In this document: piece after piece, positions 1 to 11,653 of the stretch
Position numbering within the stretch: position 1 is the stretch's first letter
How the letters are laid out: each line of letters opens with the position of its first letter
From: Clarkia xantiana subsp. parviflora
Taxonomy: Eukaryota; Streptophyta; Magnoliopsida; Myrtales; Onagraceae
Assembly: GCA_036873135.1 (NCBI GenBank)
Contig: JAPTYO010000007.1
Span: 59,506,383 to 59,570,382 of the forward strand
Direction: 5' to 3'
DNA: 64,000 bases
Notes under the pieces: generated by a model
Database searches by the model: none
Told to the model about the DNA's origin: nothing
Seen by the model: only the letters and a program-made list of their open reading frames with translations
Made by a program: the position numbers and the translations under genes

Positions 1-3000
1 ACACAATGTTTCTCATAATGCGGATAAAGCAAAGGCGAGTTGGTCGGTAGAGTATATTTAGGGGGAAGATGAGCACCACAAAAAACGCCTATATATATAC
101 ATAGCAACAAGCTAGGTAAGAATAAGAATTACTAGTAGCCAATTGTATATATCAACAAAAGGATGGATGTACCAAAAGGACAAGTCCAGGGATGGCATCA
201 ATATTGGTAGTTGTAGTAGTAGCACTATTGGGTCGTCGTACAAGGAGGTGGACAACCATGGCACTAACCACTGTAGTCATTAGGGTGGTGCTGACAAGGA
301 ACGCATCTCGATAGTTTAAGGCTGTGTTTGGGGACAAGTCAAATATGAAGGTGTAGTTGATCCTTGTTCTCTTCCACATAAACAGGTTGCACCCATACAT
401 AAACAAGTGTAGGCTAAACAACGCGAATATGCTGTCATGTCATGTAACCCAAAACACACAAACTTAATAATAATTAATTTAATTTTGATGTGGAGTACGT
501 AGAGCATGCAATTTAAGGTAGGTACCTGAAGACAGGATAAACAGTATCCATGTAATTATTAGCTGCTAATTGGGCATCAGAAGCAGTAGTAGATGAAAAT
601 ATACCAGCTAGGTGCCCCAATATTGCATATATACTGAACATCGTCACAAAGCTCCCAGTAAATAGCCCTGCCATTACAATTAATTAATTAGTAATAAATA
701 AATACATAGAGATATATGCAAATATATACATGTAGGTAGGTAGGGTACGTACCAACGAAAAAAGTGACAGTGTGGGAATTATTATTATTGTGTTGGGTTG
801 GCTTTAAGAATTTCATTGCCCTTTTACGGTCATTGCTTGCAAAGTGGCTTGTAAATATTGACTCCACTTCGTCCATCAATCTAACCACCTGACCTTACCA
901 AACCAACTAATTAAATTAATTACCTACTTACCTAGCTAATTAATGATGATAATAATTAATTACTAACATTATTGAATTGTTGCTAGTTACCATATCTGAA
1001 CTAAAGAAATGAGATGTCTTTACAACTTTGAGGTAACTCAGCGATGTCTTTTGGTTTGCCACCTGCATCATATATATATTTATATTAGTTAATAATCAAT
1101 AATTAAGTTAATAAAAGAGTTGAATTAGGACTGGCCTTGTCAAATTTCTTGAGGATCTTGATAAAAGCAATCATATTAAGTGAGGTATAGGTGTTGAGCA
1201 AGTTGAGAGCGCGATAGAGGTCGACGAAAGCCCCTCGAATCATCTTATCAGCAGACTGAAGCTTCTTCCTAGTGAGGATGGCATTATTATGAGGTGGTAC
1301 TGCTATAATATGATCTTGCCACAGCTTTGAAATGAATGAAGTTATTTTTTCATCACCACTAATAGTACAAGTTGATGATGAAAATCTCTTCTTCTTCCTC
1401 TTCTTGGACTTGTTGGTTGGCCTTTGATTCAACCCATTTCCTGACAAAGATTCATCATCATCATCACTCTTCATCATTATTATTTCTGGATCATCACTGG
1501 TAGAAGAAGAAGGAGGTAAGAGGATGTGATGATTTAGGTCAATTAGGATTTGAAGCTGCTTCTTCAAAGCCTCTCCTCTCTCTATCAACTCCCTCTCCTT
1601 CTTCTTGTAGAACTGGTTCACTTTGTTTAGCTCTTCATCCACCCACTCAAAGAACACTTTCACCTATACACATATATATATATTCCCCATTTATCAAACC
1701 ATGCCTATACGTACAACTTATAATTTCATTCATTTTAACTTCAAAATAATTATATTTTCTATATTTACCTCATCTTCTTCAGAGAACAAATTCAAAAGTT
1801 GGGTCTCATACACTTCATCATCATCTTCCACTGATGAATAATTACTTTCACCTCCACCACCATTATCAACTTTGCTCCTTTTTTTCATCACCTGCCAACT
1901 CCAACACACAAACATTTTATCATCTCATCCATCCACAACACCTCATTTCATTTTCATCTTTTTCTATACTAGTAGTAAATTAATAATTCTATCTAGTCAC
2001 AATACGAAATTTTCATTTTGCCCCCAATTGTTTGACCTTATTGCATGCACCCTCCCTCCTAGCTAGCTAATTAAAAATGTAAGTCAATATATAAGTGAAT
2101 TAATGTTGGGTTTTATTAATTATTAATTAACTAGCAAAATAAAGTCTAACGAAACGTACAAATCAATAAATATATATGAGTGTCAGCAGTAAATCAAAAT
2201 CTATCGGGGAATGATATTTAAATATTATTAATTAATAAAGTGTGCTAAACAAATTAATTGATAAAATAAAGTTGCACAATTAAAATGTTTTAAGTTTTAA
2301 CTTTCTCTTAAGAGTAAAGATCCAAACTGTGAAACTTGCTGTGAAATTTCTCTAGAAAGTATGAAAGAGAAAGTGCTGGAACAAATTCTATTGGTTCCTT
2401 AGTGGGCCCTACAACACTTTTCTAGGGATATTTCACTCATTATTCTATTGGTTCCTTAGTGGGCCCTACAACACTTTTCTAGGGATATTTCACTCATTCT
2501 TTTCACAGTTTCTATCACCACTTCTCTTAATGTATAGTTTTTACTATTGGGAGGTTGGTTGGGTAAAGTGAAAAGTAGTAGTGCACAACACACCAAGGAC
2601 GGCTACAAACGTGCAGAATGTGAAAGGAAATCCCTAATTTTGAGGTACAAATACCAAAAACTTAGGGATTTCCTTTCACATTCTAACAGTTGGATTATTA
2701 TTAAGGTTTTTTATTATAAAGTTATTAATACGTTAACTCAGAACTAGAAAGGATATATGCATAGGCAGCTAGCACTAACGTATGAATGAAACAAACATTG
2801 AATATACCAAAGAATCATTGAAAATAAGCGGTTTGTCGCCGCAAAATAAATATATCTTCCTAGTTTCCTTCTTTTTCCCCGCAAATATATATATATTCAC
2901 CGCAAAATAAATATATTGAATCAAATTTCCTAAATATTCTCTAGTGATACCCAACAAAATATTCACGATTCATCCAGCTTCTAAATATTATAACAATATT

Positions 3001-3666
3001 TGTACATTTCTTTTAAAAAATGGTCGTGGAATATAATAAAATAATAGAAACCACTGCAGTCATTGGATCCGAGAAATAAAATCCCTGTTATCGAGTTGTT
3101 TGTAATTAATTATTATGATATAGATATATGCCTTTTTAATTGTTTGTTTGGTAGAAACCAAAAAATCAGCCGTTTATATAAAAAAATAATAATAAATCAG
3201 GCGGAAAAAGGAGTGCCTTGAATTAGTTGAGATAACAGCTGGTAGATAGCTTAGCTAGCTAGGGTTCCTTCCTTTGATGGATATGATACGATGTATCATG
3301 GCAATCTCGTGTTTATTCGGATGAAGGGAAGGAAAGGAAAGATGCATGCATATAATATATAATAATAATGATGAAAAGTAATAATATAACGATATTAACC
3401 TGGATTATGTCAGCGGCGGAGTTGTTGTGGCGGTGACAGAAGCGGTCAGCAGGTATTGTTATTATGTGATGGAATAAGGGAGCGAGCATGGCACAGCCAC
3501 GATGTTGCTTTACGGCGTCGTCGTCGTCTTTCTGGGCTGTTAATAATAATAATTCCTTCTTCTTCTTTATTTTCTTGACGCACTTCTTCAGCACCCAATA
3601 ATTTACAAACGCATCCTTCCATTCTGGAATCAACTGTGCTTCTAACTCCTTTGAAAACTTCACCAT
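1..3666 (-). CDS. PHO1-like: PHO1-type phosphate exporter (SPX-EXS), 5' part of gene
   Basis: Eight exons on the minus strand, joined in phase: 3666-3400, 1891-1769, 1663-1136, 1062-991, 888-753, 667-526, 431-173 and 88-1 (cut by the window edge), giving about 538 residues of a family usually near 780. The start is the ATG at 3666, giving [16 protein letters not shown], the classical N terminus of plant PHO1 SPX domains. Residues 1 to about 325 form SPX: the lysine-rich [17 protein letters not shown] at the exon 2-3 junction, LNKVNQF and ILKKFDK. Exon 5 has LMDEVESIF and the DRKRAMKFL motif. Exons 6-7 begin the membrane part (GLFTGS, then [13 protein letters not shown] and [10 protein letters not shown]); exon 8 has [16 protein letters not shown]1 proteins export phosphate to the xylem, with SPX sensing inositol pyrophosphates. 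All introns fit GT-AG except intron 3, which starts with GC. No disabling mutation is visible. Family assignment is strong; which PHO1 paralogue is not determinable here. Confidence 0.93.
1063..1135 (-). other. Intron 3 of the PHO1-like gene, GC-AG type
   Basis: The exon before it must end after FDK and the next begins [14 protein letters not shown], both matching the family. The only junction that keeps the frame is AAG|GCCAGT at 1136/1135, a GC donor; the acceptor is ATGCAG at 1063. No GT is available in phase at this place. The intron is 73 bp, among the shorter introns of this gene. Confidence 0.8.
2385..2498. repeat. 57-bp tandem duplication in PHO1 intron 1
   Basis: Two adjacent 57-bp copies, 2385-2441 and 2442-2498, both running from ATTCTATTGGTTCC to TTTCACTCATT with no difference seen. 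Identity suggests a recent duplication. Confidence 0.9.
2615..2684. repeat. Perfect 23-bp inverted repeat
   Basis: Arms 2615-2637 and 2662-2684 are exact reverse complements (the left arm begins AGAATGTGAAAGGAAATC) around a 24-bp spacer. It could be a tiny foldback element or a transcribed hairpin in the intron. No target duplication was recognised. Confidence 0.85.
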
Positions 3667-4080
3667 CTTAGCTAGGTATTCAACAATCAATCACTCATCT
3701 TATATATACTCCTATTTCCCGTTCTACCTCTATATATATATATATATATATATATAGCAAGTGGAAGACAACAGATCATGCGGTCTGACGAAGCGGCAGT
3801 ATATATATATATATAAACAAGATATATACTCACCATGTACGTTTCTTCTTCCTCTCTCTATATAATGGACTTCTCCTTTCCTTTTTTTCCTACAAAAATA
3901 TATCATCAAACTTGCCTATATATAGTGGCTAAATAACTTGCCTATATATATAATATTAACTCATACAGTACACCCAATTTTATTTATAGAGAAATCTATA
4001 TGATAAGAATATTTACTTGCGCCTTTGCAGTTTGCAGAACACATCCCGCTTTCCATAAAAGTTCTTTTGGAGAGTCATAT
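3667..4080 (-). promoter_or_regulatory. Upstream region of the PHO1-like gene with TA repeat
   Basis: AT-rich DNA directly upstream of the ATG. A (TA) microsatellite covers 3731-3756 and another TATA-rich block covers 3800-3816. Several TATA-like strings exist, so the true TATA box and transcription start cannot be chosen from sequence alone. No phosphate-response P1BS site was found by eye. Confidence 0.4.
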
Positions 4081-4760
4081 GTTTAACTATTGTTAGTTTT
4101 TAATGTCATAAATTTTATTTTATAAGCTTTTGGTGTCATATGTTTGGGAGGTTGTAGGTTTTTTGTGTTTCTGTTAGTCAACAGTTAGTTTGACCGTTAA
4201 AAAACTTTTATTTTGTTCAATATAGTCCTCAAATTTTATATTCCTAAGAATTAATATTTACAATTTTGTCCTTATAATTTGCTCCAGTCACCGCTCAAAG
4301 CCTTCGGCCACCACCCACCACCACCCAAGGCCGCCGGCAGCCATGAATCAGAGATGACGGCCTTGAAACGGACCGGCCACCACCAATTGGGGTCAGCCAC
4401 CGCCCCAATTGATGGTGGTCGGCCTTAATTGATGGTGGCCACTGCAGTCGGGGCCGGCCACCACCAACTGGTGGTGGCTACAACCCTAATCAAGGCCAGC
4501 CACCACCAATTGAGGCCGCCGGTCCCGATTGGGGCCACAGAGGGCGCCGACTGAGCCCTATGTGGCTCAATCGTAGCCATAGAGCTCTAGTTCGGGGCCA
4601 CCTGGCTCCGATTGAGTCACAGAGGCTCAGTCGGAGCCTTCTGTTGGCTCCGGTCAGAACCATAGAGCCTCGACCCGAGCCACTTAATGCAAATAGTGTA
4701 AATCAGCAATTGAGGGGAAAATGAACAAAAATCAGCAAAGAGTATAATCTGCTAACACTT
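4081..4760. repeat. Degenerate transposon-like segment with GC-rich core
   Basis: The left part (4081-4260) resembles the arm of the foldback element at 12820: GTCATATGTTTG, then a TTAGTC...GACCGTTA stretch and TTCAATATAGTCC. The core (4290-4680) is GC-rich and made of imperfect repeats of GGCCACCACCAATTGG on both strands. I see no clear second arm and no target duplication, so it is only a probable decayed Mutator-like element. No gene is visible. Confidence 0.35.
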
Positions 4761-4985
4761 ACATTACATATATAGTACGTGTAGAACCTCTGTTGAAAAT
4801 TTTCCCGAGTGCCAGAGGTTTTCACCGCAGTAATCGAACTACTAGATCCCACTGGGTGTGGCCGTCGAACTACTAGAAGCCACTGAAGATATCAAATTGA
4901 ATAGGACGAAGAAAATCACAGCTGGTGGTGGGGAGAGTTAAGTAAATTTGAACATGCAAAATATTAATTAGAATGAGGAAGAAGA

Positions 4986-5545
4986 TGTTGGCATTTAACA
5001 AAATGGGCCGCCAGAACAGGAGCCCTTTAATATAAGATCAATAGTTAAGCTAATAGGGTTATGTCACATTAGGAATTTTGGGCTAGGTCTAAATTCTCAA
5101 TTGACTTTAAAGGTCCAAAATTGGGCCTCCCTAATACCTAGGCCGACCGAACTTGATATGTTTAAGGATGTGGGATTTATCCCAACTACACTATATATAG
5201 AGTTATCAAGGATTTATTAGAAGCTTAATCACTCTCTTCTCCTAAGTGTTGAGACCAAAGAAATCCCTTCCCCACTCTACATCAAGTTCGGCCGAACCCC
5301 TTAGGGTTCTAGGTGCCAAATTGCTTGGAGCAATTTACCCCAGAGATCCGTCCCTACTAGGAATCGACAAGAGACTTTGTTGTGGAGACCATTCCGTGTA
5401 GGCGATTCCTTAACCAGAATCCTTATAGGAGCCGTCCGACGGATCGGAACTCCCCTTGAACATGTGCATTTATTCCGCTGCGTAATTAGATTACGCATGT
5501 ACATGCGTTTTGTTTCTGTAGTATTTATCCCTTATATATCCATCA
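4986..5545 (+). mobile_element. Copia-like LTR (plus), 5' LTR of a truncated element
   Basis: It starts TGTTGGCATT and ends ATCCATCA, followed one base later by a primer-binding site. It aligns by eye along its length with the LTRs at 27072, 49939 and, reversed, 25514. TATA-like TATATATA lies at 5192, with a small stem-loop (TGGGA TTTA TCCCA, 5171-5184) just before it. The internal part is interrupted after only 75 bp by another LTR at 5621. No continuation of this element was recognised further right. Confidence 0.8.
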
Positions 5546-5546
5546 C

Positions 5547-5559
5547 TGGTATCAGAGCC
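5547..5559 (+). other. Primer-binding site (initiator tRNA-Met type)
   Basis: TGGTATCAGAGCC, one base after the LTR end. This is the usual plant Copia site complementary to the 3' end of initiator tRNA-Met. The same site follows the LTRs at 27072 and 49939. Confidence 0.9.
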
Positions 5560-5620
5560 TGTGTTAGGGAGTTCATGATTTTTGATAAATTGATGTTCTT
5601 GAGTTTTAAGTAAAACTGAT

Positions 5621-6282
5621 TGTTAAGCCTGCTTCCACCTGGGTAGCTTCGGGCTTCTTCTTTCACGAACAGGCTCGGGATATGTGTATAAGGACGGGAA
5701 CGCCGTGATCCTTAAAACACAATCCTTTGAACTAATCTTCTAATCCTCGACCTCGAACCTTCGGATCCTGCACGAGGGGCAGTAACCAGCGTGGGAGAGG
5801 GGGGGAATGCTGGTTGGGCCCTCTCCGACGCTCAAGTCAGAATTTGTAGAGAGAGAAAGCCTTAGAGAGAAGTCAGAGCATACAAAGTCCAAAATGAGGG
5901 AGTTGTTTAGAATGGGAGACCTAGGCCCCTATTTATAGGGAACCTAAGGATCATGCCCAGTTTTGAACTACTTGATGTCGGTATTAAGGAAGACGTATAC
6001 CGTAATCAAGGCGGACTATGCATGCACCGACTTCCCGCACTTGGCAAATTAATCGGGGTGAGCGTATGAAGAAAAACGGTAATCCGGACCTAACCGGATT
6101 GCTAAAAGCAATCCGGACCTCCGGATCGCCTTAGTGCAATCCGGAAGTCCTTCGGTCTGGGAATTGCGCGTATCCCGGACCGTTTTAGACTTGGGTGTCC
6201 GCGAAAGGGCTTTTTACGGGTTTTGGATATTTTACGAGACCCGAAATGTAAATACGAACCCGAATTGGACAGATATCTAACA
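5621..6282 (-). mobile_element. Gypsy-like 3' LTR (minus orientation)
   Basis: It begins TGTTAAGCC and ends ATATCTAACA; on the minus strand it carries CCCTATAAATAGGG as TATA region (about 5931-5944). To its right lies TTGCCCCCGAG, which on the minus strand is a polypurine tract (CTCGGGGGCAA) directly before the LTR. The element therefore runs leftwards and its body is to the right. It was inserted 75 bp into the Copia copy at 4986. A matching 5' LTR was not found, so no target duplication can be given. Confidence 0.7.
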
Positions 6283-6294
6283 CTTGCCCCCGAG
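6283..6294 (-). other. Polypurine tract of the minus-strand Gypsy-like element
   Basis: On the minus strand it reads ACTCGGGGGCAA, next to the LTR at 5621-6282. It has the same form as the tracts at 23978 and 44472. Confidence 0.65.
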
Positions 6295-7689
6295 TCAAGT
6301 AGTGGTTCAAAACCCGTGCTTGACTCTTTTCAAAGATAAGATATTCTTCCAATTTAGGTTCGGTACTGACCTCAGGGGTGGCCTGTTTGTCAATTCGAAT
6401 GTTGAGATCATAAATTTGACCAACTTTTAATTTTATGTCGTATTGTTTATAAGGTTAGCGTAACGGACAATATGCGTACGATGACATGAAATTATATTCG
6501 CAATATCGTGTAATGAGTGAAATAAAGATTTATACAACGTGATAATATCATGGTACACGATGTAAGCATATAACACGTTGTCAACATGTAGATGACGACA
6601 TAGTAAACGGATGACGTAATCATGCAATAAGCAAAACACTTAGAATAATATGAAATTGGAAAGCATGCTTGTCAACATTGAGCATGATGTAAACATAGTA
6701 AATGATGCAAGCATGTAGTATGAAGCAAACATGAAGTATGGTGTAAACGTGAGACATGATATAAACATGAAATTCATACTTAGAAAATAAAAATAATCAT
6801 GTGACGAACATAAATAAGAAACGTGCATGATAAATTCTATGTACGTAATGTGTAATAATAATTACGTGTAGTGTGTCATGAAGCATTGTGTAGAATGTAT
6901 GCAATATGAACATAGGAGAGATGCAAAGATGCTTGTAAAGGTTGCTAAGGACTTATATGAAAATATATGAAAGTTTAGTCCTTAGCACATGGTGTAGGCA
7001 CTATTAATGAAAAATATGAGAGAGAATACTCATTATCTTACATCCTTCATAGATAAATCTCCAAGAAGCTCTCTATTGAAGATGAAGCTTTTGAGATCAT
7101 AGATTTGGAGTAGACACACCATAGTTGATATCAATTGGATTCCAGTGTGGCACGTGTCAATTCGGACTCGCTTCGTGTTGGTGAGTTCAATTCCGTACAT
7201 GGTTGGACCTTTCGTAATTTCGTTTGACCTTGATTTAGTCTTGAAATCACCATGTATCTAGCTTACCTTAACATGCATACAAGGTGTTTGATAAAATGCA
7301 TTAGAATTCTTAACCTAAAATTGGTCAAAAATTTTCTAAGTGCTGAAAATTTTAGAAAAGTGTAAATGAATCTTTATACTTCCCTTATGCATAGTGTTCA
7401 TTGCCGACATGTTGTTCCATGCCTTAGTCGTTGCTTTAGTATGCTCGATGTTGATGATCGGTAGTTGTACGTACATGGCCGTCAATGGTTGTGTGTTGGT
7501 AATGATAGCTTAGGCAATGTACGTTGAGTATCATGTATAGACTGTCGGTCATTGTCTGCAAACATGCTAAAACACTTAGAAAATATTTTAACAATTTCTA
7601 ATGTTTGTTACCATAGATGTCGTCGTATGAGCTTTGTCGATAAGCGTCGTAGGAATTCTTAGGAGGCATTGTGTAGAAGTTGATAATAG

Positions 7690-8165
7690 CTACTTGATGC
7701 ATGCAATCCATCATTGTCGACATGTGCGTACGTACATGAAAACACTTAGAAAATATTCTTAACTTGTCGACATGCATCATTGTCGACATGTATGTACGTA
7801 CATGGAAATACTTACAAAATATTCTTCCCTTGTTGACATCCATCCTTGTTGACATGTATGTACGTACATGGAAACACTTAGAAAATATTCTCCCCTTGTT
7901 GACATCCATCCTTGTTGACATGTATGTACGTACATGGAAATACTTAGAAAATATTCTTCACTTGTCGACATGCATCCTTGTCGACATGTATGTACGTACA
8001 TGGAAATACTTAGAAAATATTATTCACTTGTCGACATGCATCATTGTCGACATGTATGTACGTACATGGAAATACTTAGAAAATATTCTTCACTTGTCGA
8101 CATGTATGTACGTACATGGAAATACTTAGAAAATATTCTTCACTTGTCGACATGTATGTACGTGC
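7690..8165. repeat. Tandem array, 66-bp unit
   Basis: Repeated CTTGTCGACATG...TATGTACGTACATGGAAATACTTAGAAAATATT. The marker CATGG recurs at 7801, 7867, 7933, 7999, 8065 and 8115, so the unit is 66 bp and the last one is shortened to 50 bp. Each unit includes the palindrome CATGTACGTACATG or a near form. Frames through the array give repetitive peptides that I treat as chance. Confidence 0.85.
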
Positions 8166-8687
8166 TTGTATGTGCGCACTTTCCCCCACACTTAGAATTT
8201 TTTCTCTATCCTTGGTTATGTACGCTGTATCCATATGCATGATGTAAACACATGTTGTATGCCAACACCTTGTTGTATGCTAACACTTGGTAATATGCTG
8301 ACACATAGTAGCATGCTGACAGCTTGCAATATGCTGACTGTCATCCTGAGCAAAACACTTAAAAAATATTTCGCCCTTGTAATCATGTATGCTGTGAGTA
8401 TGAGCTCGATGTCGACATGTAAGGTTGATGTGTTGAAGAAGTTGCCCCCCTTGCATGATGCTTGTTACTTGATTAATTGATGTCGATACACATATACGTC
8501 CTTCTGAAGATTTGGTATGTTGATGATCTTTATAACTTGTATCATGTTGTAATGTAGGTCGGACTGATGGAAAAAGCTTGTCTCTGCAGATAGCCGATGT
8601 ATACAGTAATCCGCTTGTTGGAAGGAATGTCCGTACAATTGCCCCCGCTACTCTGGAGTTTTCGGACATGGTCGCGGTAAAGGACTT

Positions 8688-8987
8688 GTGAGCAAGGCAT
8701 CTCCTTGTATCTTCTTTGAACTTGTTAATCTTCCAAGTAGTTGCTTTCATGTTCCTGAATGCGTGTTTGCAATTCCTGGCTTTAGCACAATTCTCAAAAG
8801 ATCCGACGCAGGGGCGTGTTCCTCGAGCGATTCTAAGTTCTTTACGTCGAGTACGACCGTGCTAACTCCTTCTTGCGATAAAGGGAATAGAGTTGAGAGT
8901 CGTGCGGTGGTGCCTTCTGCCCCCCGGTCGAGGGACCGGCCTCCCATTGAGGTAAGCGTTGTTTACTTCTTCACGTTTGAAACTTGA
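8688..8987 (+). other. Open stretch antisense to the Gypsy-like element, unrecognised
   Basis: A 99-codon plus-strand open frame (MSKASPCIFF...). Its Ser-rich middle with a LTPS-C-DK stretch faintly recalls LLTPSHDKE in the antisense frame at 42472-43014. It lies about 2.4 kb inside the 3' LTR, against about 1.5 kb in that element. Similarity is weak and the frame is short, so it may be a remnant of the same antisense frame or chance. Confidence 0.2.
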
Positions 8988-11240
8988 TCTAGAAGAAGGC
9001 TGATTTTGATGCACACATTGCTGATTGTCGCGCTTATCTTGAAGAGTTATGTTGTATTGACGTTGAAGCGACCGTTCTTGTCGTGTCTTTTGTGCGGATG
9101 ACGACATTGCATTTGATATTGACATTATGAACTCTTTGCAATAGATCCTTAGGGATGATGTTATCTCTTGGTTGGCGTCAGGTTGTCCGCTTCCAGCATG
9201 TTGAACCCTTTATGAATGGGTTGATGTTGTTTTGAGGTTTTCGATAATTCTTTGTTTATGCCTTTGCTTGCATGGTATTTCATCACTTGGACCTGTTTTC
9301 AATAATAATAAACATGCGATAACTTGTTAGTAATATTTCATACCTTGCGTTATCTTCATTGTCCGTATGTATTGGACTTGCATGATAGGATTGAACTCCT
9401 TGTTGTGATGGATAGAACATAGGATGTTGCGACTTGCCCATTGCAGGGTGTTATGTACACTTGGTACTTGTAGCATTGCAGGTAGTAATATACTTGGCAC
9501 TTGGCCTTTGACATGTAGCAGTGTCGTCTTGACGTAGCAAGACTTAAGTTTATACCGTCTCTTAGTTCCACTCTAAGGCGACGTTGTTGCAAGATATTTC
9601 TTGCTTATTTTGCTGTTTTTGCGTTAAATGCTAAAGAGTAAGATAACGTTATACAAGACTCAACTTGTAAGTTTGATAAGTTTTGTACAAGGTTTGCTTT
9701 AAAAAGCGTATAACATGAAGCTATCCTTTTTTAGGCCTAAGTCTTCATGGTGTATGAACCCTTAAGAGAGTATGCGTACTTTTAGTGTGTGGAGTTGTCG
9801 TCTAACAAGAGGACTTCCGCCACGGTGGGGTGATCAGTACCATCATTGCATTTGCCGCATCCTGTTTCTATTCAGGGAATGGCTATGAACATGAGGATTT
9901 GCCCGAAGGATTTCACAACATGTCATTTTTTAGAAGTAAACATGGGGTTTGCCCTTACAAAGAGGATACCACAACATGCTACTTTTGATAGTAAATCTTT
10001 GTGTTTATCCAAGATATTGCTTGCTATTGACGCCTTTTGGAATAGTCGTCACTTTGAGTAGATAATTTTATAAGTCCCTTTTTGTAGATAACCCGCAAGT
10101 TGTCATCGCCACATACAAGTTGACTGTGCACATAGCGTTATGGCTTTGTGTTGCCGACATCTTCTTGATATAGCTGCTGTTATGGATGGAGAAATAAACT
10201 CCCTGTTGGTGTAGATAACAGATATGTTAGCGTTGTATGCCATAAATCCCTCCTTGAAGATAATGCTTAGCTTGTATTGTTGAAGTAGATGTTATGTGCA
10301 TAGGTTACTACTTGGCATAATTCCTATGTAGTAATCATAGTGTAGCATGTACCTACGAACAAAGTTGCTCTTTGTCAGATAGTTGCAATGTTTACAAGTT
10401 TGCAAAAATATGGAGTTATGAAATTTTCTTTTTGGTAATGCATCTGATAGATAAAGTAAAGCAGTCTGATACGAGGATTGCTTGTTTGTGCAGGAAACTT
10501 CCCTAAGTGCGGACGCGATAGGTGCGGATCGTGACAGGTGCGCATATGTCGGGAGCGGAGCTTTTCCAAGTATCACCCGCTATATGTGATTGTGAATATG
10601 TATGTACGAACAGCGATTATGCATTATTGTATGCGTCCTCTAGTTGATTCGCGCTGATGCCTCCTTAGCATGATGTACATGCCTATATATGATCATTGCT
10701 TGGTGTTTCCTTCTTAGAAGAATGATACCGCGTGCTCTTGCAATTATTCGTTTCTTCACTTCGGTGGAATGCCGAGCACTTGTCAGCTTGGTGCCCCCAA
10801 GTCGCTTGGCAGTCGTACCGTTGTTTCCTGATGGTTTCTATTACTTCATCTTCTGTCAGTGATGCGCACTCGGACCATCCTTTCTGGCTCATCTATCTTG
10901 ATTTCTTGTAATGCTTCAACAAGAACAGGACGTGCATGATCTATCCTTGGGCTTTCATCAATGACAGGAATTCCGCTATTGTTTGTCTTGACATTATGTT
11001 GGAGTGTAACCTTGTAGCAGTCTTTTGATAGCTGCTGACCTCCCTTTATTTCACCAATTCCTGCCTTTGTTGGAGACTTGATCTTTTGGTGTGATGTTGA
11101 CGCCTATCATACCCCATTTGTTCATGGTTGTATACCCTAGGATTCCTTTATATGCGTTAAACTTTTCTACGATCACAAACGGAACGCCGATTTGCAGCTA
11201 TTTTATAAATATACTATACTTAATAAGATTTGCCTAGGTA

Positions 11241-11653
11241 GAATTAAGTTGGTGATAGAATTCTGCAATGGTGATACATGATGGTGTAGAAATATGCAGT
11301 GGTGTATTATGCCCATGTTTCCCTAGATATTGCACAGATTCAAATTACAACAATGTTTTTGTTATTAATAAGTTATCTGTTAATGTATCAGTTTATCTGG
11401 TGTAGAATTAATACTGCAATGGTATATAATGATTGTGTAAAATTCTGCAGTGGGACTAAGATGGTGATAGACATTCTATGGGTAACACCTTGAAATAGCC
11501 GAACGTGAGTTAGTCATCTACTTGGATCGTGATCATATCATATTTTCTTTGAAATATTTTGGTATCAAAGCGTCAAATCATCAAGGATCGAATTTTCAAT
11601 CTGAAAATACATCAACCTTTCTTTTAAAGAGCCACACATTCTACACATATATA
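11241..11653. other. No gene seen
   Basis: AT-rich DNA with loose repeats of GTGTAGAATT/CTGCAATGGT. It may be intron or flank belonging to the VPS45 copy that follows, or the edge of the preceding element. Confidence 0.4.

Larger units (their letters stand above)
1892..3399 (-). other. Large intron 1 of the PHO1-like gene
   Basis: It is 1,508 bp, while the other introns are 73-105 bp. It is AT-rich with no reading frame that looks coding. It contains a 57-bp tandem duplication and a perfect 23-bp inverted repeat, described separately, so part of its length probably comes from small insertions. Confidence 0.8.
6283..11240 (-). mobile_element. Internal region of a decayed, pol-less Gypsy-like element
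   Basis: About 5 kb right of the 3' LTR with no recognisable gag, protease, reverse transcriptase, RNase H or integrase on either strand. It is AT-rich with many short repeats (GACATG, CTTAGAAAAT). It contains a 66-bp tandem array (7690-8165) and, near 8.6-9.0 kb, a short plus-strand open stretch. The layout (3' LTR, short tandem repeats, open frame antisense to the element) parallels the complete element at 35506-45453. The right limit is uncertain and no 5' LTR was seen. Confidence 0.5.

Noticed and set aside
1623..2066. Plus-strand frames over PHO1 exon 2 and nearby intron
   Set aside because: Antisense shadows of Glu/Asp-rich exon DNA and of AT-rich intron.
7764..8242. Long overlapping repetitive reading frames on both strands
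   Set aside because: They come from the 66-bp tandem array, whose length is a multiple of three; no gene-like features.
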